A stretch of DNA of 47,090 nt, taken from positions 1 through 47,090 of the forward strand of contig JAGCCQ010000041.1 of assembly GCA_017651565.1 (NCBI GenBank), given 5' to 3'. The notes beneath the pieces were generated by a model that worked only from the letters and a program-made list of their open reading frames with translations, was not told where the DNA came from and made no database searches. Position numbers and translations under genes: made by a program. How positions within the stretch are numbered: the stretch's first letter is position 1; every line of letters begins with the position of its first letter. The DNA comes from Bacilli bacterium. Its GTDB lineage: Bacteria; Bacillota_I; Bacilli_A; RFN20; CAG-826. Below, piece by piece: positions 33,188-40,707 of this stretch.

Positions 33188-33416
33188 GTTCTCCTAAAAC
33201 CCAGTATAAAGTAGCAATTTCATCCCTTTGAGGCACTTTCTTATCAAAAACATCGTGAATACGCTTCCTAATCTCCTCATCACTAGGACGATTATTAAAT
33301 GTATGAGTTTCGTAATACTCTTTTAACTCCTTAAATAAACTAACCGTTTCCCATAAACAGCCCGTAGGAACAGTAGTAACATCACTACTTAATAACTTAA
33401 CTCTCTTAATAGGCAT
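33168..33416 (-). CDS. Small regulator-cluster protein
   Basis: The 82-residue protein has a beta N-terminus (I-K-R-V-K-L-L-S-S-D-V), a W-E-T-V-S-L-F-K-E-L-K-E-Y helix and a charged C-terminal half. I see no recognised domain. It overlaps the LexA-like gene by 20 bases and its start is inside the stop of the winged-helix gene upstream, so it is co-translated with regulators. Confidence 0.6.
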   Translation of the reverse strand: MPIKRVKLLSSDVTTVPTGCLWETVSLFKELKEYYETHTFNNRPSDEEIRKRIHDVFDKKVPQRDEIATLYWVLGERDERKY

Positions 33417-33898
33417 TATTTATCACTCCTAACATATCTAGAATTACAAAAAAGATTTAAAGTATCTATCTCGATACGAGAACTGCGAGAAGCAATATAA
33501 GGGTTAAAGTAATAAGCATATTTATTACCACTAATACGCTGCTTCTTAATCACATCATATCTCTCTAGTTTCTGGAACTGTTTACGAATATTACTTAAAG
33601 ACTTCCCCATAATCATAGATAGATTACGAGGAGTTACATATACATAATTTTCATAAGCAAGTAAGTTAGTAGTAAAACTTATATACCTTAATAAATACTT
33701 AACTATAGGGGCTATATCTAATACTTCTACTAAATATTCTATATTTAACTTTATAAATCTATATTTAGTCTTCTCAGTATCTTGTAAGTACTTCTTGCTC
33801 TTATACCGTAGTATCCTATCTCCTCTTTCTAAACTATGTATTACTTCTCCACTATCATTTACTATATATAATTGTTCTCCACTATCCATTTTTTGCAT
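33416..33898 (-). CDS. Winged-helix protein, RepL/replication-initiator-like
   Basis: The 160-residue protein has a C-terminal winged helix with V-Y-V-T-P-R-N-L-S-M-I-M-G-K-S-L-S-N-I-R-K-Q-F and Y-A-Y-Y-F-N-P-Y-I-A. This pattern is typical of RepL-type plasmid initiators and related phage regulators. It is the first leftward gene after the divergent control region, so it may bind that region. ATG 33898 or ATG 33889 could be the start; the second has the better spacing to AAGGT. Whether it initiates replication or represses transcription is not resolved. Confidence 0.65.
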   Translation of the reverse strand: MQKMDSGEQLYIVNDSGEVIHSLERGDRILRYKSKKYLQDTEKTKYRFIKLNIEYLVEVLDIAPIVKYLLRYISFTTNLLAYENYVYVTPRNLSMIMGKSLSNIRKQFQKLERYDVIKKQRISGNKYAYYFNPYIASRSSRIEIDTLNLFCNSRYVRSDK

Positions 33899-34066
33899 AC
33901 CTTTTTTCTAGGAGGTATATCTATTTTTTGGTTATACCCCTAAAACCTCTCTACCCCTTGCTATATCTATCTAAAATATATGTTTTTTTAACTTTTTGTC
34001 CTAATCTTATCTATAATATCTACCTTTTCCTCTAAATTATACTTTCTACCCTTATCTAACTAGTAT

Positions 34067-34095
34067 CATATACTTTACTATCAAATCACTATCAA
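34067..34095 (-). promoter_or_regulatory. Possible leftward promoter with direct-repeat operator
   Basis: Minus strand TTGATA (34090-34095), 17 bases, TATATG (34067-34072). The -35 box lies in the second of two TATCAAAT repeats one helical turn apart, so a regulator binding them would block it. It would drive the regulator-terminase block. Confidence 0.5.
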
Positions 34096-34463
34096 ATTGA
34101 GGTCTTTTTGTTTTTTTGGATAGAAGGAAGGGAGTAAAGATTTGGGGGGGTGTCTAGCGATATAAGGGTTAGGGTATTACAAAAACGGTCGTTTATGTAA
34201 TAAAAAAGCACGTTAAAAACGCGTTAAAATTACTTTGACAAAGTTACTGTTTTATATTGATTATAGGAGACAAAAAACTACACAAAAAAATCGTTTGTTT
34301 TTGAGTTGATACACACACAAAGACTTTTGTTAAAAAACACCTAAAAAAAGACACAAAAAAAGACGTTAAAAAACGACATAAAAACACACCATAAAAACGT
34401 CACTTTTATAATAACAAACAATGTTATTTTTAACACGCTTTACACACAACACAAAAATAATGT

Positions 34464-34492
34464 TTGACTTTTGTGTTATTATGTAGTAATAT
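34464..34492 (+). promoter_or_regulatory. Early rightward promoter
   Basis: TTGACT (34464-34469), a 17-base spacer and TAATAT (34487-34492), one and two mismatches from consensus. It precedes the first rightward gene by about 70 bases. Confidence 0.75.
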
Positions 34493-34561
34493 TAAATTGA
34501 TGGTGCTGATTATAGCGTTTTATAACTGGCGTTTTGGTTGATTATGAAAGGAAGTGAAAAA

Positions 34562-34777
34562 GTGAAAAAACGACGTTATAAAATACGATATGATAACATC
34601 GCGTTATTAGTTGCTATAATAACATTTATTATATTAATAATTGATGTTAAGAAAACTATGGACTTAATTTTATATAATCCTAGTAATAAGGGGCTAACGG
34701 TATTTATTAAGATAGCATTAGACATTTACATCATAATAAAAGCGGTATTTTATACAATAGAAAAAAAGACGCTTTAA
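34562..34777 (+). CDS. Small two-pass membrane protein
   Basis: From GTG 34562 (AAAGGAAG eight bases upstream) it encodes 71 residues: a basic N-terminus (K-K-R-R-Y-K-I-R-Y), one membrane segment (A-L-L-V-A-I-I-T-F-I-I-L-I-I-D), a short loop and a second hydrophobic segment (V-F-I-K-I-A-L-D-I-Y-I-I-I-K). Starts at TTG 34538 or ATG 34544 are open but lack a site. As the first early gene it could be a superinfection-exclusion or host-takeover protein; this is inference. Confidence 0.65.
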   Translation: MKKRRYKIRYDNIALLVAIITFIILIIDVKKTMDLILYNPSNKGLTVFIKIALDIYIIIKAVFYTIEKKTL

Positions 34778-34850
34778 GGACTAACAAAAAACGCTTTTTT
34801 TCAGTTACCATTATATCATAAAATTAGAAAAAAGAGAGAGAGATTTATTT

Positions 34851-35477
34851 ATGTTAAAAAAAGAAGATTTAAAAGAATTAATTTATAAAGGTGCTTCACT
34901 TGATAAACAACTTAACAACATCGCTATTAATAGCGGTTATATGGTATCATTAATTGGATATGAAAGGACTTTTACACCAACGCAAATTGACGCGATTTAC
35001 GACGCGATAATTGAATATCAAAAAAGAATATCAAACAATGAGTACATCGGTTTATGGTATAACGACGGGCTTGTATATGTAGATATTAGCAAGCGTTATA
35101 CAAGCAAACAAAAAGCCGTTATAACTGGCGTTAAGAATAGACAATATACTATCTATGATTTAAAGAATAAAAAAGACATCGATTTAATGAAAACAACATA
35201 CATTGTTTATCGATTTAATAAAGTGAATAAAGACATCCAATACATCAAAGAGTATTACAACATAAAAGACATCGTAAAAGACTACGGACTAAAAAACGAT
35301 AGAAGCGTGCAACATTACATCTATAAAAGCATCGAAGACATCGAAGCAAACACCATAGAGTTTATCGACGATTTAGACAACACCGAAGACGTAGACATCA
35401 CACTATTAAATGACAAGTATTTAATCATTAAAGACGCGATTTACTTGAGAGATTATTATGAATTACTAGAGGCGTAA
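34851..35477 (+). CDS. Early protein, unknown, 208 residues
   Basis: A soluble alpha-beta protein with an N-terminal helical part and a central aromatic strand region (G-L-W-Y-N-D-G-L-V-Y-V-D-I). A helix-turn-helix-like stretch follows (I-K-D-I-V-K-D-Y-G-L-K-N-D-R-S-V-Q-H-Y-I-Y), then an acidic C-terminus. It is preceded by GAGAGAGAG and ends inside an intrinsic terminator, so with the membrane protein gene it forms a short first transcription unit. I do not recognise a family; DNA binding is possible. Confidence 0.65.
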   Translation: MLKKEDLKELIYKGASLDKQLNNIAINSGYMVSLIGYERTFTPTQIDAIYDAIIEYQKRISNNEYIGLWYNDGLVYVDISKRYTSKQKAVITGVKNRQYTIYDLKNKKDIDLMKTTYIVYRFNKVNKDIQYIKEYYNIKDIVKDYGLKNDRSVQHYIYKSIEDIEANTIEFIDDLDNTEDVDITLLNDKYLIIKDAIYLRDYYELLEA

Positions 35478-35497
35478 AAAATACGCTTCTTTTTTTT
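35469..35497 (+). terminator. Intrinsic terminator
   Basis: GAGGCGTA (35469-35476) pairs with TACGCTTC (35482-35489), one G-U, five-base loop, followed by eight T. The stem includes the stop codon of the gene ending at 35477. Confidence 0.9.
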
Positions 35498-36087
35498 GGT
35501 TAAATATACACCGCTAAAAAAAAGCCGTGTTAAGATGTTAACTGTCAACGCGATAACTAGACACACACGGAGAGACACAAAAAACGCGTTTTAACTAACG
35601 TTTTATATAAGATGTGTAATTATACCTTTGATGTATAAAACGCCGTTAAAATGGCTTAAAATAGCGTTAAAAACGATGTTATATGTTGATTTCAGTATAT
35701 AACACCATTAATAACATTAAAATCACGTTATTAGACGCACAAAAACGCCGATTTAAGACACGTTATCCATTAATTAATAGATGTATTAATATGGATGTTA
35801 AAAACGGCTTAAAACTGGCTTAAAAACGCGACTAAAAAACGGGGCTTTTAAGACGCTAATTTATTGACATTTTAACTGGCCTTAAAATGGCGGTCACGTT
35901 TTGACGAGTTCTTTGACAATTTATATATAAGTAGACGCAAAAAAACTGTAGCGATTTCGCGGACACGCACACGTACACACACTACACACACGCGAAAGGA
36001 CTAAAAGTTAATAGATGTAAATTATATCCTTAAAAATGAAAAAAGCAAAAAAAAGTTAAATATACACCGTTAAAAAAAACTAGGTAT
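35478..36087. other. Repeat-rich gene-free region, candidate origin
   Basis: About 600 bases without a credible gene. It is bounded by two copies of a 25-base repeat (35499-35523, 36055-36079, 24 matches). Inside lie CGTTAAAA or TGTTAAAA words (35644, 35665, 35797) and G-G-C-(T)-T-A-A-A-A words (about 35653, 35805, 35816, 35878), several spaced like iterons. AACTGGC also occurs twice. It may be a replication origin or a recombination or packaging site. Confidence 0.5.
35499..35523 (+). repeat. Copy 1 of the dispersed element (25-base core)
   Basis: GTTAAATATACACCG followed by C-T-A8. It matches 36055-36079 at 24 of 25 positions and shares 15 identical bases with the minus-strand copy at 3387-3433. 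It lies two bases after the terminator T run. Confidence 0.75.
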
Positions 36088-36093
36088 ATGATG
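36047..36093 (+). repeat. Copy 2 of the dispersed element
   Basis: The element ends in ATGATG, whose first ATG is the start of the gene at 36088, so it is a leader or promoter of that gene. It matches the minus-strand copy near 3387-3433 at 41 of 47 positions. Confidence 0.75.
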
Positions 36094-36366
36094 TTTACGA
36101 AAGCGAGGAAATGTATGTATTTTGAGTATACCGATTATTTGGTAGCACTTTACGACACACACAAGCACGGAAGCACTTATCACACTTTTAACACGCAAAA
36201 AGTAGCATTTGACTTTATGCAAAAACACACTAACGACATTGTGAAAGCAAAAATATGGAAATGTTTTTGGTATTGTGACGACGACGACGGATATGTAGAC
36301 GACGAAAACGTCACAAAGACTAAAATATTTGACAATTATACTACTTATTTTAATAAAAATAAGTAA
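36088..36366 (+). CDS. Early protein, unknown, 92 residues
   Basis: The protein starts MMFTKARKCMYFEYTDYLVA, with an N-terminal alpha-beta part rich in aromatic and His residues and an acidic patch (D-D-D-D-G-Y-V-D-D-E) before a short polar end. The start lies within the repeated 47-base element, with only a weak AGG site. It is followed by a hairpin (36373-36407). No family is recognised. Confidence 0.6.
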   Translation: MMFTKARKCMYFEYTDYLVALYDTHKHGSTYHTFNTQKVAFDFMQKHTNDIVKAKIWKCFWYCDDDDGYVDDENVTKTKIFDNYTTYFNKNK

Positions 36367-36372
36367 ATTATA

Positions 36373-36407
36373 CCCCCCTACTTTTTTCTATCAAAGAAAA
36401 AAGGGGG
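36373..36407 (+). terminator. Hairpin before the amidoligase gene
   Basis: CTTTTTTC (36381-36388) pairs with GAAAAAAG (36396-36403), extended by C-run and G-run arms with a bulge. It lies between the 92-residue gene and the amidoligase and belongs to the recurring intergenic hairpins of the rightward operon. Confidence 0.5.
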
Positions 36408-36435
36408 ATAGGGATATTTGAGAGGAGATTATATT

Positions 36436-38016
36436 ATGAATATGGAAGAAAAAATTATTTGTAGTGACTGTGGAGAAGAAATTACTGGAGAAGTATTTTA
36501 CAACAATGACGGAGATACTATATGCGAGAAATGTAGAACATCTAATTATGGTATATGCGAGGACTGTGGGGAATTAATACCTAACGACGACTTAACATAT
36601 ATCGAAGATAGAGACTGTTATGTATGCGAGAATTGTTTGGATAACGGCGATTATTTTTGTTGCGAAGACTGTGGAGACTGGTATTCTACGGACGACGATT
36701 ACGCGTACGTAGAGGGATACGGACAAGTATGCGGACATTGTATAGACAACGGGGGATACGGATGTTGTGGAGACTGTGGCAACTGGTATTGTGAAGACGA
36801 TTTACATTACAACGAGGAAGACGGTTGCGATTATTGTAACAGTTGTTACCGCGACCACGAAGAAAGTCACGACCACGTGTACGGATACCACGAGTTTAAA
36901 AACTGGAAATTATTTAAAGGAAGCAACGAAGATTTACCACCTTATTACATCGGCAAAGAGATAGAGTTAGAGGCAAAAAGTTATACTAACACTCAAGAAG
37001 TATTAAACACTATGGATAAATACCTTAACGCGGTTGCTATGCGTGACGGTAGTTTATCAAACGGCGTGGAAATTGTAACACACCCCGAAAGTTGGAAATA
37101 TTTACAAGAAAACAAAGAGAAGTATAAACAATTCTTTAAAAAAATTGAGGAGTTAAATTACGGAGATAACGGCGGTACTGGACTACATTTTCACGTAACA
37201 CGACCTAGCGAGGACGTTATATCACGATTAATTGTTATCCTAGAAAGTTTTAAAGACGAGATTAAAAAATTGTCTAGACGTAACGGTAGTTTTAGTTGGT
37301 GCAAGTTTATCACGGATAACGGACGCGAGGAAATAGAAAACTTAAAATACAAAAGTACAAAGTACATCAAAGACGAGTACATCTATAAACGCGACGGGGA
37401 TAGATATATGGTGCTTAACTTAACAAATACAAAGACAATAGAGTTTAGGTTTTTTAACGGTGCTAACAACTTTGAGGAGTTTTGGGGCGGTTTACAATTT
37501 ATCCATAACTTAATGGACGTAGCACTAGACGACACAAGAGACATAAACACTATCACTTGGAAAGAATTAATTAAAGGCAAAGAGTTAGAAGCACAAGCAA
37601 TAAAACAAAACGTGGCTAACATAGACAAACGCGTTAAAGATACTACTTCTATACTTGAAAAGATAGAGGAAGCACAAAAGCAAACAAAAGAAGACATCAA
37701 AAAGACACTTAAAAACTTCATTAAATATCTAACTAGGGAAATGGAAGACAAAAGACTAGAAGTTGTTAACAAAAGCGATGTAAACGCTATAGAGTTAAAT
37801 ATAAACAACTTTATGGAGACATTTTCTAACGATTTAAGATATTTACAAAGACTAACTAGCGTTTATCGTAACGTAGACAACGGCTCAATTAATGACACTA
37901 AATATAACATCAATTATATTAAAGACCATTACACACGCAATAAAACTGGATACGCTAGATACTTTAAACAAATAGAAAAAACAATAAAAGACTATGAAAG
38001 CGAGGTATTAAATTAA
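36436..38016 (+). CDS. Zinc-ribbon amidoligase
   Basis: From ATG 36436 (GAGAGGAG upstream) the protein has 526 residues. Residues 9-137 carry four tandem zinc-binding units with C-x2-C pairs (C9/C12 with C30/C33, C41/C44 with C64/C67, C76/C79 with C99/C102, C111/C114 with C134/C137). The following domain matches the putative amidoligase family (COOH-NH2 ligase fold): G-K-E-I-E-L-E (173-179), R-D-G-S-L and V-E-I-V-T-H-P (203-217), G-L-H-F-H-V (249-254) and T-I-E-F-R-F-F (334-340). The C-terminal 140 residues are helical. Family members are predicted to form ATP-dependent amide bonds. The next gene encodes a likely amidotransferase partner one base away. Confidence 0.88.
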   Translation: MNMEEKIICSDCGEEITGEVFYNNDGDTICEKCRTSNYGICEDCGELIPNDDLTYIEDRDCYVCENCLDNGDYFCCEDCGDWYSTDDDYAYVEGYGQVCGHCIDNGGYGCCGDCGNWYCEDDLHYNEEDGCDYCNSCYRDHEESHDHVYGYHEFKNWKLFKGSNEDLPPYYIGKEIELEAKSYTNTQEVLNTMDKYLNAVAMRDGSLSNGVEIVTHPESWKYLQENKEKYKQFFKKIEELNYGDNGGTGLHFHVTRPSEDVISRLIVILESFKDEIKKLSRRNGSFSWCKFITDNGREEIENLKYKSTKYIKDEYIYKRDGDRYMVLNLTNTKTIEFRFFNGANNFEEFWGGLQFIHNLMDVALDDTRDINTITWKELIKGKELEAQAIKQNVANIDKRVKDTTSILEKIEEAQKQTKEDIKKTLKNFIKYLTREMEDKRLEVVNKSDVNAIELNINNFMETFSNDLRYLQRLTSVYRNVDNGSINDTKYNINYIKDHYTRNKTGYARYFKQIEKTIKDYESEVLN

Positions 38017-38017
38017 T

Positions 38018-39034
38018 ATGTGTATTATTATTGCAAAAGATAAAATAGGTAGATTACCAACGGAAGCGGAGTTACGAAATAGTTTTAACTATAATAGCGA
38101 CGGAGCGGGCTTTATGTATGTAGACAACGGCAAAGTTGTTATTGATAAAGGATATATGACGGTAGAAAGTTTTATAAAACGATACAACACGTTATTAAAT
38201 AAGTATAACAATTTTAACAATAAATCTCTAGTTATTCATTGTAGGATAGGTACAAGCGGAAAAAACAACAAAGGAAATACACACCCCTATCCTATCACGG
38301 ATAACGTAAAGAAGTTACGTACAAAGCACTTAACAAGCGAAAAGATAGGTATAGCACACAACGGCATTATACACGGATACGGTACGGCTACGGGCATAAA
38401 TGATACTCAAGAATATATTAGTAAATACTTGTATCCGCTATATAGACACTACAAAGACTTTTACAAAAATAGCGATATGATTTATCAAATGAAATTGGCG
38501 ACTAACTCAAAGTTTGTTATTCTAGACACAACGGACACGTTATACTACGTAGGAGAGTTTACGGAAGACAAAGGCTTAAAGTTCAGTAATACATCATATA
38601 AGTACAGTTATTATACATCATATAACTACGGATACAGTAAATCATATAACAACGATTACAAATACGAGTATAAAAGCGATTATAAACACGATTACGACTG
38701 GGGAAGTTACAAGTACGATAACGACGAAGACGACGATTACGAGTTTTATAGCAAGTTAAATTATAAAGACGAGTACGACGATTACGACGACAACAAGTAT
38801 GACAACATAACAAAGACCGAAGACGAGTTACACGAAAGCGATTATATGTGCGAGTTACCTAAAGACTGGAAAGTTGACTTATACGCAAACGGAAATATCC
38901 GCGATGTAGGAGATAACAAATACTGGTATAACTTCGATACTATGGAATTATACGAGTTAATAGGCGACGAGTTCAAGTTAATAACTGGCAACCCCGTTAT
39001 CTATGACGAGAAAGGCGAAGAAGCAAACGTATAG
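38018..39034 (+). CDS. Class II glutamine amidotransferase-like protein
   Basis: The protein begins MCIIIAKD, so Cys2 becomes the N-terminal nucleophile of an Ntn hydrolase after Met removal. The class II signatures follow: H-C-R-I-G-T-S-G (74-81, with Arg76) and I-A-H-N-G-I-I (112-118). The domain would release ammonia from glutamine or cleave amide or gamma-glutamyl bonds. Residues about 195-270 form a strange tail rich in Tyr, Lys and Asp, and a compact acidic C-terminal end follows. ATG follows the amidoligase stop by one base, indicating coupled translation and a shared pathway. Confidence 0.88.
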   Translation: MCIIIAKDKIGRLPTEAELRNSFNYNSDGAGFMYVDNGKVVIDKGYMTVESFIKRYNTLLNKYNNFNNKSLVIHCRIGTSGKNNKGNTHPYPITDNVKKLRTKHLTSEKIGIAHNGIIHGYGTATGINDTQEYISKYLYPLYRHYKDFYKNSDMIYQMKLATNSKFVILDTTDTLYYVGEFTEDKGLKFSNTSYKYSYYTSYNYGYSKSYNNDYKYEYKSDYKHDYDWGSYKYDNDEDDDYEFYSKLNYKDEYDDYDDNKYDNITKTEDELHESDYMCELPKDWKVDLYANGNIRDVGDNKYWYNFDTMELYELIGDEFKLITGNPVIYDEKGEEANV

Positions 39035-39038
39035 ACTG

Positions 39039-39055
39039 GGGGGGATACACCCCCC
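39039..39055 (+). other. G-rich intergenic hairpin
   Basis: GGGGGG (39039-39044), five-base loop, CCCCCC (39050-39055), then CTACTCTAT and AAAGGAG of the next gene. It is one member of a hairpin family placed between genes of this operon. Confidence 0.75.
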
Positions 39056-39086
39056 TACTCTATCACTATAAAGGAGATGTAAAAAT

Positions 39087-39323
39087 ATGTATAACATTTA
39101 TGACGACGGATATTATATGCTAGGTAGATGTGACAAATTAAAACACTACATAAACACACTTATAAAAAATAACGACGGAGATATAGAGATGTGTAACGAG
39201 GTATTAAAAGACTTAACGGATAATTATGACAATGAAGATATCCTACTAATCAATTATGACTGTGGTATGGGATATTATATAGAAAAAGTATTCAAAGAGA
39301 GCGATGTGGTATTGTATGACTAA
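39087..39323 (+). CDS. Small acidic early protein
   Basis: The 78-residue protein starts MYNIYDDGYYMLGRCDKLK, has a helical middle and ends with a strand-rich acidic part (I-N-Y-D-C-G-M-G-Y-Y-I-E-K). A strong AAAGGAG precedes the start. It overlaps the next gene by eight bases. No family is recognised; the acidity and early position resemble host-takeover proteins. Confidence 0.6.
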   Translation: MYNIYDDGYYMLGRCDKLKHYINTLIKNNDGDIEMCNEVLKDLTDNYDNEDILLINYDCGMGYYIEKVFKESDVVLYD

Positions 39324-39855
39324 TAGAGAGATTTTAGCGGAGTTAAAACGAAGTTACGAGTTTTTATACGACATCATAGAAAACGGCAACGAAGCCCACT
39401 GTAACGGGCAATTAAAAGCGGACAATATAAACCTACTAGAAGAAGCAAAAAGCAAGATAGAGGCGGTTTATAGAGGCTTCTATAAGACGTTAGATAAAAA
39501 AGAAGTAGCAGTAAACTATGACAAAGAGACTTATTACATAGACAACGAAGCAAGCGGAGATTATAAACTAACATATAACGACGATAACGATTACGACTAT
39601 ATACTTTGTGGGGATGTAGGATATTACTGGTATAATGACGAGGACTATTTAGACGAGGACTATTTGATAGACTGGGATAAGGACTTTGACAAAAATACTG
39701 AAGACGAGATTATAAAGGAAATTGAAGAAGTTAAAGAGCAATTAAGGTATTGTGACGAGAGAGACAAAGTATGTTGTACTTTTGGCGGAGACCAACAAAG
39801 ATATGAGTTAGAAATAAAACTACAAAAATTAGAAGAAAGGTTAAACAAGTTTTAA
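39316..39855 (+). CDS. Acidic early protein, 179 residues
   Basis: The protein starts MTNREILAELKRSYEFLYDI, a helical hairpin. An extremely acidic Tyr/Asp/Asn-rich stretch (about 75-130) follows, then a C-terminal coiled coil (I-K-E-I-E-E-V-K-E-Q-L). I use ATG 39316, overlapping the upstream stop by eight bases like other pairs here; ATG 39304 is also possible. The acidic middle might mimic nucleic acid. The function is unknown. Confidence 0.6.
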   Translation: MTNREILAELKRSYEFLYDIIENGNEAHCNGQLKADNINLLEEAKSKIEAVYRGFYKTLDKKEVAVNYDKETYYIDNEASGDYKLTYNDDNDYDYILCGDVGYYWYNDEDYLDEDYLIDWDKDFDKNTEDEIIKEIEEVKEQLRYCDERDKVCCTFGGDQQRYELEIKLQKLEERLNKF

Positions 39856-39868
39856 ATAGGAGATAATT

Positions 39869-40072
39869 ATGTTTGAAGATACAAAGATTACTATTGATAA
39901 AATGAAAGATTTATTATACGCCGTACAAAACGAGTTTGATAACGAGTTAGATTACGACTTTGATTACAACGGACGCGAGATTACGGACGACGATATCAAC
40001 TTAATGACATATTATTTAAAATGTTATGTTGATAAAGTTTACGCCGTTATGGACGACGAGTTAGAGGACTAG
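39869..40072 (+). CDS. Very acidic small protein
   Basis: The 67 residues contain about 20 Asp/Glu against six Lys/Arg. An N-terminal helix (I-D-K-M-K-D-L-L-Y-A-V-Q-N-E-F) precedes the D-Y-D-F-D-Y-N-G stretch and a second helix. TAGGAGA precedes the start. The size and charge are those of DNA-mimic anti-restriction or anti-defence proteins, but no known family is seen. Confidence 0.6.
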   Translation: MFEDTKITIDKMKDLLYAVQNEFDNELDYDFDYNGREITDDDINLMTYYLKCYVDKVYAVMDDELED

Positions 40073-40087
40073 GGGGGAGAGGTATAT

Positions 40088-40345
40088 ATGGATACAAAAG
40101 TTTATACTGGATACGACGTTGAGTGTATGATTTACTTATCATTACAAATTATGAAGTATTTAGATTTAGAAAAACGTTGGCTATTAATTGATTTATACCA
40201 ACAAGAAATAGTAAAGATTTACGAAGATTATAAAAAATATGACGATTTAGATGTATCATTATTAGATAGTATTAATAACTATATTGAAAAAAACGCGGAT
40301 ACATTACGAGCAAGAATTAATAAAGCGTTTGAGGGGATGTTTTAA
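40088..40345 (+). CDS. Small helical early protein
   Basis: The 85-residue protein is predominantly helical (Y-D-V-E-C-M-I-Y-L-S-L-Q-I-M-K-Y-L and L-D-S-I-N-N-Y-I-E-K) and moderately acidic. GGGGGGAGAGG precedes the start. It overlaps the next gene by one base. No family is recognised. Confidence 0.6.
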   Translation: MDTKVYTGYDVECMIYLSLQIMKYLDLEKRWLLIDLYQQEIVKIYEDYKKYDDLDVSLLDSINNYIEKNADTLRARINKAFEGMF

Positions 40346-40665
40346 TGACGACTGAAGAAAATAGAAAACTATTATTAGATACTTATAAAGACCTACAAAA
40401 GAAAGGCAACTTATTTGTAGAAAGCCTATACATTTATGACTGTCTACGATTAAGTGGCTTCGAAGAAGCGGAAGCACTTGACTTGATAGATACATTAAGA
40501 AGTCTATATCTAAAAGACGAGAGTGGGGCTAGCATAGGACGATTAAGTGATAACCTATACAACTACGTTAAAGACAAAGAAATTGACATCAAAAATAAGA
40601 CTTCTAGAGAAGTTTTAAGTGATATTGACTTTTGGATAGAAGACGACGAATACGAGGACTTTTAA
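40345..40665 (+). CDS. Small acidic early protein, 106 residues
   Basis: Mostly helical, with E-N-R-K-L-L-L-D-T-Y-K-D-L-Q and E-A-L-D-L-I-D-T-L segments, and an acidic tail ending D-D-E-Y-E-D-F. The start overlaps the previous stop (TAATG), so the two genes are coupled. The function is unknown. Confidence 0.6.
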   Translation: MTTEENRKLLLDTYKDLQKKGNLFVESLYIYDCLRLSGFEEAEALDLIDTLRSLYLKDESGASIGRLSDNLYNYVKDKEIDIKNKTSREVLSDIDFWIEDDEYEDF

Positions 40666-40670
40666 GAGGG

Positions 40671-40687
40671 GGAGAGGGATACTCTCC
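40671..40687 (+). other. G-rich intergenic hairpin
   Basis: GGAGAG (40671-40676), loop GGATA, CTCTCC (40682-40687), with further G and C flanks. It lies six bases after the stop codon and before the AGGAGG of the next gene. Confidence 0.7.
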
Positions 40688-40707
40688 TCCAGTAAATAGG
40701 AGGAATT

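Larger units (their letters stand above)
33899..34561. other. Divergent control region, repeat-rich
   Basis: This 663-base gap separates leftward and rightward genes. It contains candidate promoters in both directions, a TATCAAAT direct repeat with 11-base period (34079-34086, 34090-34097) and an inverted repeat AATAACA-TGTTATT (34410-34428). It also has A-rich CGTTAAAA words at 34211, 34222 and 34364, and a G run at 34145-34151. No credible gene is present. It could be a replication origin and/or genetic switch. Confidence 0.6.

Noticed and set aside
35478..36087. CRISPR array
   Set aside because: The repeats are short, irregularly spaced and without unique spacers of constant length.
37383..37808. 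Minus-strand frame over the amidoligase
   Set aside because: Opposite to the operon, Ser/Leu-rich shadow translation without start signals.
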